Source of the DNA: Treponema sp. UBA6988
GTDB taxonomy: Bacteria > Spirochaetota > Spirochaetia > Treponematales > Treponemataceae
DNA length: 6,525 bases
Reading direction: 5' to 3'
Assembly: GCA_002448445.1 (NCBI GenBank)
Contig: DJYC01000036.1
Span: 1 to 6,525 of the forward strand
Both the position numbers and the translations under genes were made by a program. Positions 4,251-6,525 of the stretch are shown one piece after another (position 1 is the first letter of the stretch; each line of letters starts with the position of its first letter). The notes beneath the pieces are model-generated. The model did not search any database. It saw only the letters and a program-made list of their open reading frames with translations, and was not told where the DNA came from.

Positions 4251-6482
4251 TTAGTTTTTGCCGGAAACTTTGACGCTTGCCTTTGTTTTTATGCTGCGTC
4301 CATTGCAGGAAAGGCTCAGGTCATAGCTGCCCTTGGTCTGGGGAGTTATAAAGCTAACCGTGATAAAGCCGTCTTCGGACAAATAGCATTCGCACTTTTG
4401 CTCTCCAAGATAAGCTTCAAGTCCCAGAGCGGCAAATTCTTCAGCGGAGATTTCCGTCTTGCAAAGCTTTATCTCGTTGGTCATGCCTTTGTTAACAAGG
4501 GTGTCAACTTTGGTCTTGGAACTTTTCATGCCGCCTATGCAGTCAAAGATTTCTATCTTACCGCATTTTATTTCGCTTCCGCCGGCAACCATCTTTACAT
4601 CCAGGCTGCCCTTTTCGGATGGAACTTGGTATTTTGCAACAAAGGTATTAGTGTCTGCAATCTCTACGGAAAGAGCCTTCTGTTTTCCAATAAAGGCTTC
4701 AAACTTGTCCAGATGGGGCTTAAATGATGAAAGGTCGCCTTCTGACTTTACCTTTACACAGGCTATGCTTCCCTGCATAAGGACATCGGCATTTCCTTCT
4801 GCCTTTAGCGCACCAAAGTCATTCTGTATGAATTCAGTCTTTACCGCAGAGGGATAGCTGTTCGTATAGAAAACAAGGTCTTCTCCCTCTGCCGATATTT
4901 CTTCCAGATCTATGGTAAAGCTTGCCTTTTTTCCGTCTGAAGAAACTGAGTCTGGCAAGAATTCTTTTTGGCTTACGGAAGTAACGGCCTTTAGGTTAGA
5001 CATACGGAGCTTTTCGCCTGTGACATTCAGCTTAATCTTACCGGTTGACTTTATGTATTTAAGAAGCTCAACTTTTTTTCTGGAAACAGAGTCTACCCTT
5101 CCTTCCATTATGCTGTTAAAGGCCTGAACTGCGTTATAGTCTTCGCTTCCGACATAGACTTTTTTTAGGTCCATGTCCTTTTCCTTTAGATAATTTGTCC
5201 ATGATGAATTGTAGGTAAAATTCTGCGCGGGAATCCAGTTTATGTTTCCGTACAAAAGCTTAAGACCTGTAAGCTCCACATGAACCTGCCCGGAATCCAG
5301 TATTCTGGAAACAGAGGAATTTGCTCCCTTAAGCTGGCATTCCGCATTGTGCAGGTAGCCGGTAAAGGGATGGTAGGAACCCATTTCATCGGTATCCTTT
5401 ACATTCATCGAATAAAGGCTTCCTCCGTGCATTGAATAATCGTAGTAGTTCTTAAGTGTTCTTCTGTCGTAGCGCTTGCTAAGAACAAGTTTTTCGCCTT
5501 TTAGGAAAGTTATGCCGTCAGGGCCCTTTATTTCCAGCGTACATAAATAGGGGATAAAGTTATAGGCATCATAGTAGCCGGTCTTGTCGTGAATTACGCT
5601 CTTGCTGATTTCTGCATTCCAAGCCGGCGAAAGTGTAGGCTCAAGCTTTCCGTCCCAGTATGGCAACATTCCCCTGAACCTTGAAAAATCATAGTCAATG
5701 TTTCCTTCATGATACTTTCCGTTGCAGACTCCTTCTTTGAAGCCATAGATTAGAGGAGTTCCATTTCTTATGAATTCACTGTTAACGAGGTTGCCAGCTT
5801 TCTTTCCTGTAGTATTTGCACTTTCCGAAGGCCAAAGCCAAAAGTCATCCCAAAAGGACGACTCATTTATCTTGTCAGACAGGTTGTCAGGGTTCTTTTG
5901 CCTTGCCTTGTGCAAACCAGGTATAATTATGTTCTTCATCAGAACATTGTATTTTCCGCAGATGCTATAATTCCATGATATGTAGTAAATACCGTTCTGG
6001 ACATCAAAAGAAGAACTTCCCTTTAGCAAAGAAAAGTCTATGCTGTAAGGGCAATATTCTGTCCAGTATTTTTCTGCATTTATGCAAAGTTTTTTCCACG
6101 CAAGTTGAAATTCGTAGCCAGACAGGTTCTTAAAGCCAGGGTTTCCTGATTTAATTTCATTTGCAAGCGCGGTGTAGCCATCCAATGCTTCGCTTGCGTA
6201 TTTTGAGACTTCTTCAAAAAATTTTTCGTCAGGGACAAAGTCTTTTTGTTTTTTATCTTTGTCTAAGATTTCCTGAGCTGTCTGACGTTTTTTTTGTGCG
6301 GAAATTGAGGCATCTACAATCGCATCGTAATAATAGCCCAATGCGTATGCATATTCACCGGATTTTTCATATCTTTTAGCTTTTCTTAATAAATCAGAAT
6401 AATTGCTTGTATTCGAAAATAAGTTTCCACAACAAAAGAGTATAATCACTACTAAAATGCTATATTTACAGTTTGAAATCAT
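4251..6482 (-). CDS. Large secreted protein: TPR-like N-terminus, C-terminal beta repeats
   Basis: This is a 743-aa exported protein. A signal peptide spans about residues 1-23 (hydrophobic core ILVVIILFCCGNLFS). LFCCG is not a good lipobox, but spirochaete lipoboxes are loose, so a lipoprotein is not excluded. Residues 28-60 (YSDLLRKAKRYEKSGEYAYALGYYYDAI) look like one TPR-type helical hairpin, and further helices follow to about 145. The middle, about 150-490, is rich in Tyr, Trp and Gly and mostly beta. The C-terminal part has a beta-rich segment (about 497-580) and two related units at about 582-647 and 679-740. Each unit shares a pattern of EA-IG/LG-K/QK, then F..., then KGS-D, and ends in a short strand, as in small Ig-like domains. 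It heads an operon with the membrane protein at 3691-4242. The start is fixed by an in-frame TAA four codons upstream; the ribosome site is weak. A binding, adhesin or envelope-assembly role is inference only. Confidence 0.82.
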   Translation of the reverse strand: MISNCKYSILVVIILFCCGNLFSNTSNYSDLLRKAKRYEKSGEYAYALGYYYDAIVDASISAQKKRQTAQEILDKDKKQKDFVPDEKFFEEVSKYASEALDGYTALANEIKSGNPGFKNLSGYEFQLAWKKLCINAEKYWTEYCPYSIDFSLLKGSSSFDVQNGIYYISWNYSICGKYNVLMKNIIIPGLHKARQKNPDNLSDKINESSFWDDFWLWPSESANTTGKKAGNLVNSEFIRNGTPLIYGFKEGVCNGKYHEGNIDYDFSRFRGMLPYWDGKLEPTLSPAWNAEISKSVIHDKTGYYDAYNFIPYLCTLEIKGPDGITFLKGEKLVLSKRYDRRTLKNYYDYSMHGGSLYSMNVKDTDEMGSYHPFTGYLHNAECQLKGANSSVSRILDSGQVHVELTGLKLLYGNINWIPAQNFTYNSSWTNYLKEKDMDLKKVYVGSEDYNAVQAFNSIMEGRVDSVSRKKVELLKYIKSTGKIKLNVTGEKLRMSNLKAVTSVSQKEFLPDSVSSDGKKASFTIDLEEISAEGEDLVFYTNSYPSAVKTEFIQNDFGALKAEGNADVLMQGSIACVKVKSEGDLSSFKPHLDKFEAFIGKQKALSVEIADTNTFVAKYQVPSEKGSLDVKMVAGGSEIKCGKIEIFDCIGGMKSSKTKVDTLVNKGMTNEIKLCKTEISAEEFAALGLEAYLGEQKCECYLSEDGFITVSFITPQTKGSYDLSLSCNGRSIKTKASVKVSGKN

Positions 6483-6490
6483 ATACTTTT

Positions 6491-6525
6491 TTTATTGAAG
6501 AAAAAAAAAGCCGGCGGCCTCCTAC
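6491..6525 (-). terminator. 3' half of a probable terminator of the gene upstream of the window
   Basis: On the - strand GGAGGCCGCCGGC is followed directly by nine T and then C, ending about 12-15 bases before the ATG of the 743-aa gene. This looks like the 3' arm and T tract of a rho-independent terminator whose 5' arm is beyond the window edge. It leaves almost no room for a promoter between it and the gene. Confidence 0.45.

Noticed and set aside
4459..4857. 132-codon + strand frame (and a 109-codon one at 4398-4727)
   Set aside because: These are antisense shadows of the intact 743-aa gene, with no ribosome site or protein-like pattern.

Overview
The window looks like a chromosomal stretch of a host-associated spirochaete, most likely a Treponema. 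The reasons are moderate GC with very AT-rich intergenic spacers, a membrane-anchored SUMF1/FGE-fold protein of the type that is multicopy in treponemes, large secreted proteins with no recognisable family, and a structured intergenic repeat. The genus is inferred from style and family content; no marker gene in the window fixes it.

Layout. A tRNA-Pro(GGG) with its own terminator sits at the left edge on the + strand. Every protein gene is on the - strand. 164-1234 encodes a membrane-anchored SUMF1-domain protein. Back to back with it, on the + strand, is an orphan transcription unit (about 1386-1588): a consensus-like promoter, a multi-hairpin RNA closed by an 8-bp terminal helix, and a strong terminator. 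I cannot assign it to a known RNA family. Next, on the - strand, is a small membrane-protein gene with a SHOCT-like tail (1626-1923). It has a good promoter with a perfect 12-bp palindrome in its spacer and an ideal ribosome site, but the start is out of frame with the body. An ArsB-like permease (2144-3334) follows, bracketed by two copies of a roughly 105-115 bp multi-hairpin repeat in opposite orientation (1989-2092 and 3398-3510).

The right third is a two-gene operon on the - strand: a 743-aa secreted protein with a TPR-like N-terminus and two C-terminal beta-rich repeats (4251-6482), then a 183-aa protein with two membrane helices (3691-4242), separated by 8 bases. Downstream of this operon lies a 28-codon remnant of the C-terminal end of a second copy of the 743-aa protein (3553-3636). 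Its codons differ from the intact gene mostly at synonymous positions.

The genes do not form one obvious pathway. The operon of secreted and membrane proteins looks like a cell-envelope pair from a paralogous family. The interval from 1924 to 3690 looks like a zone of rearrangement, with inverted repeats, a gene remnant, a frameshifted small gene and a permease that seems short at its N-terminus. The least explained items are the orphan RNA, the structured repeats and the secreted protein family. The non-coding stretch 1235-1625 holds the orphan RNA, and 3335-3690 holds one repeat copy and the paralogue remnant.
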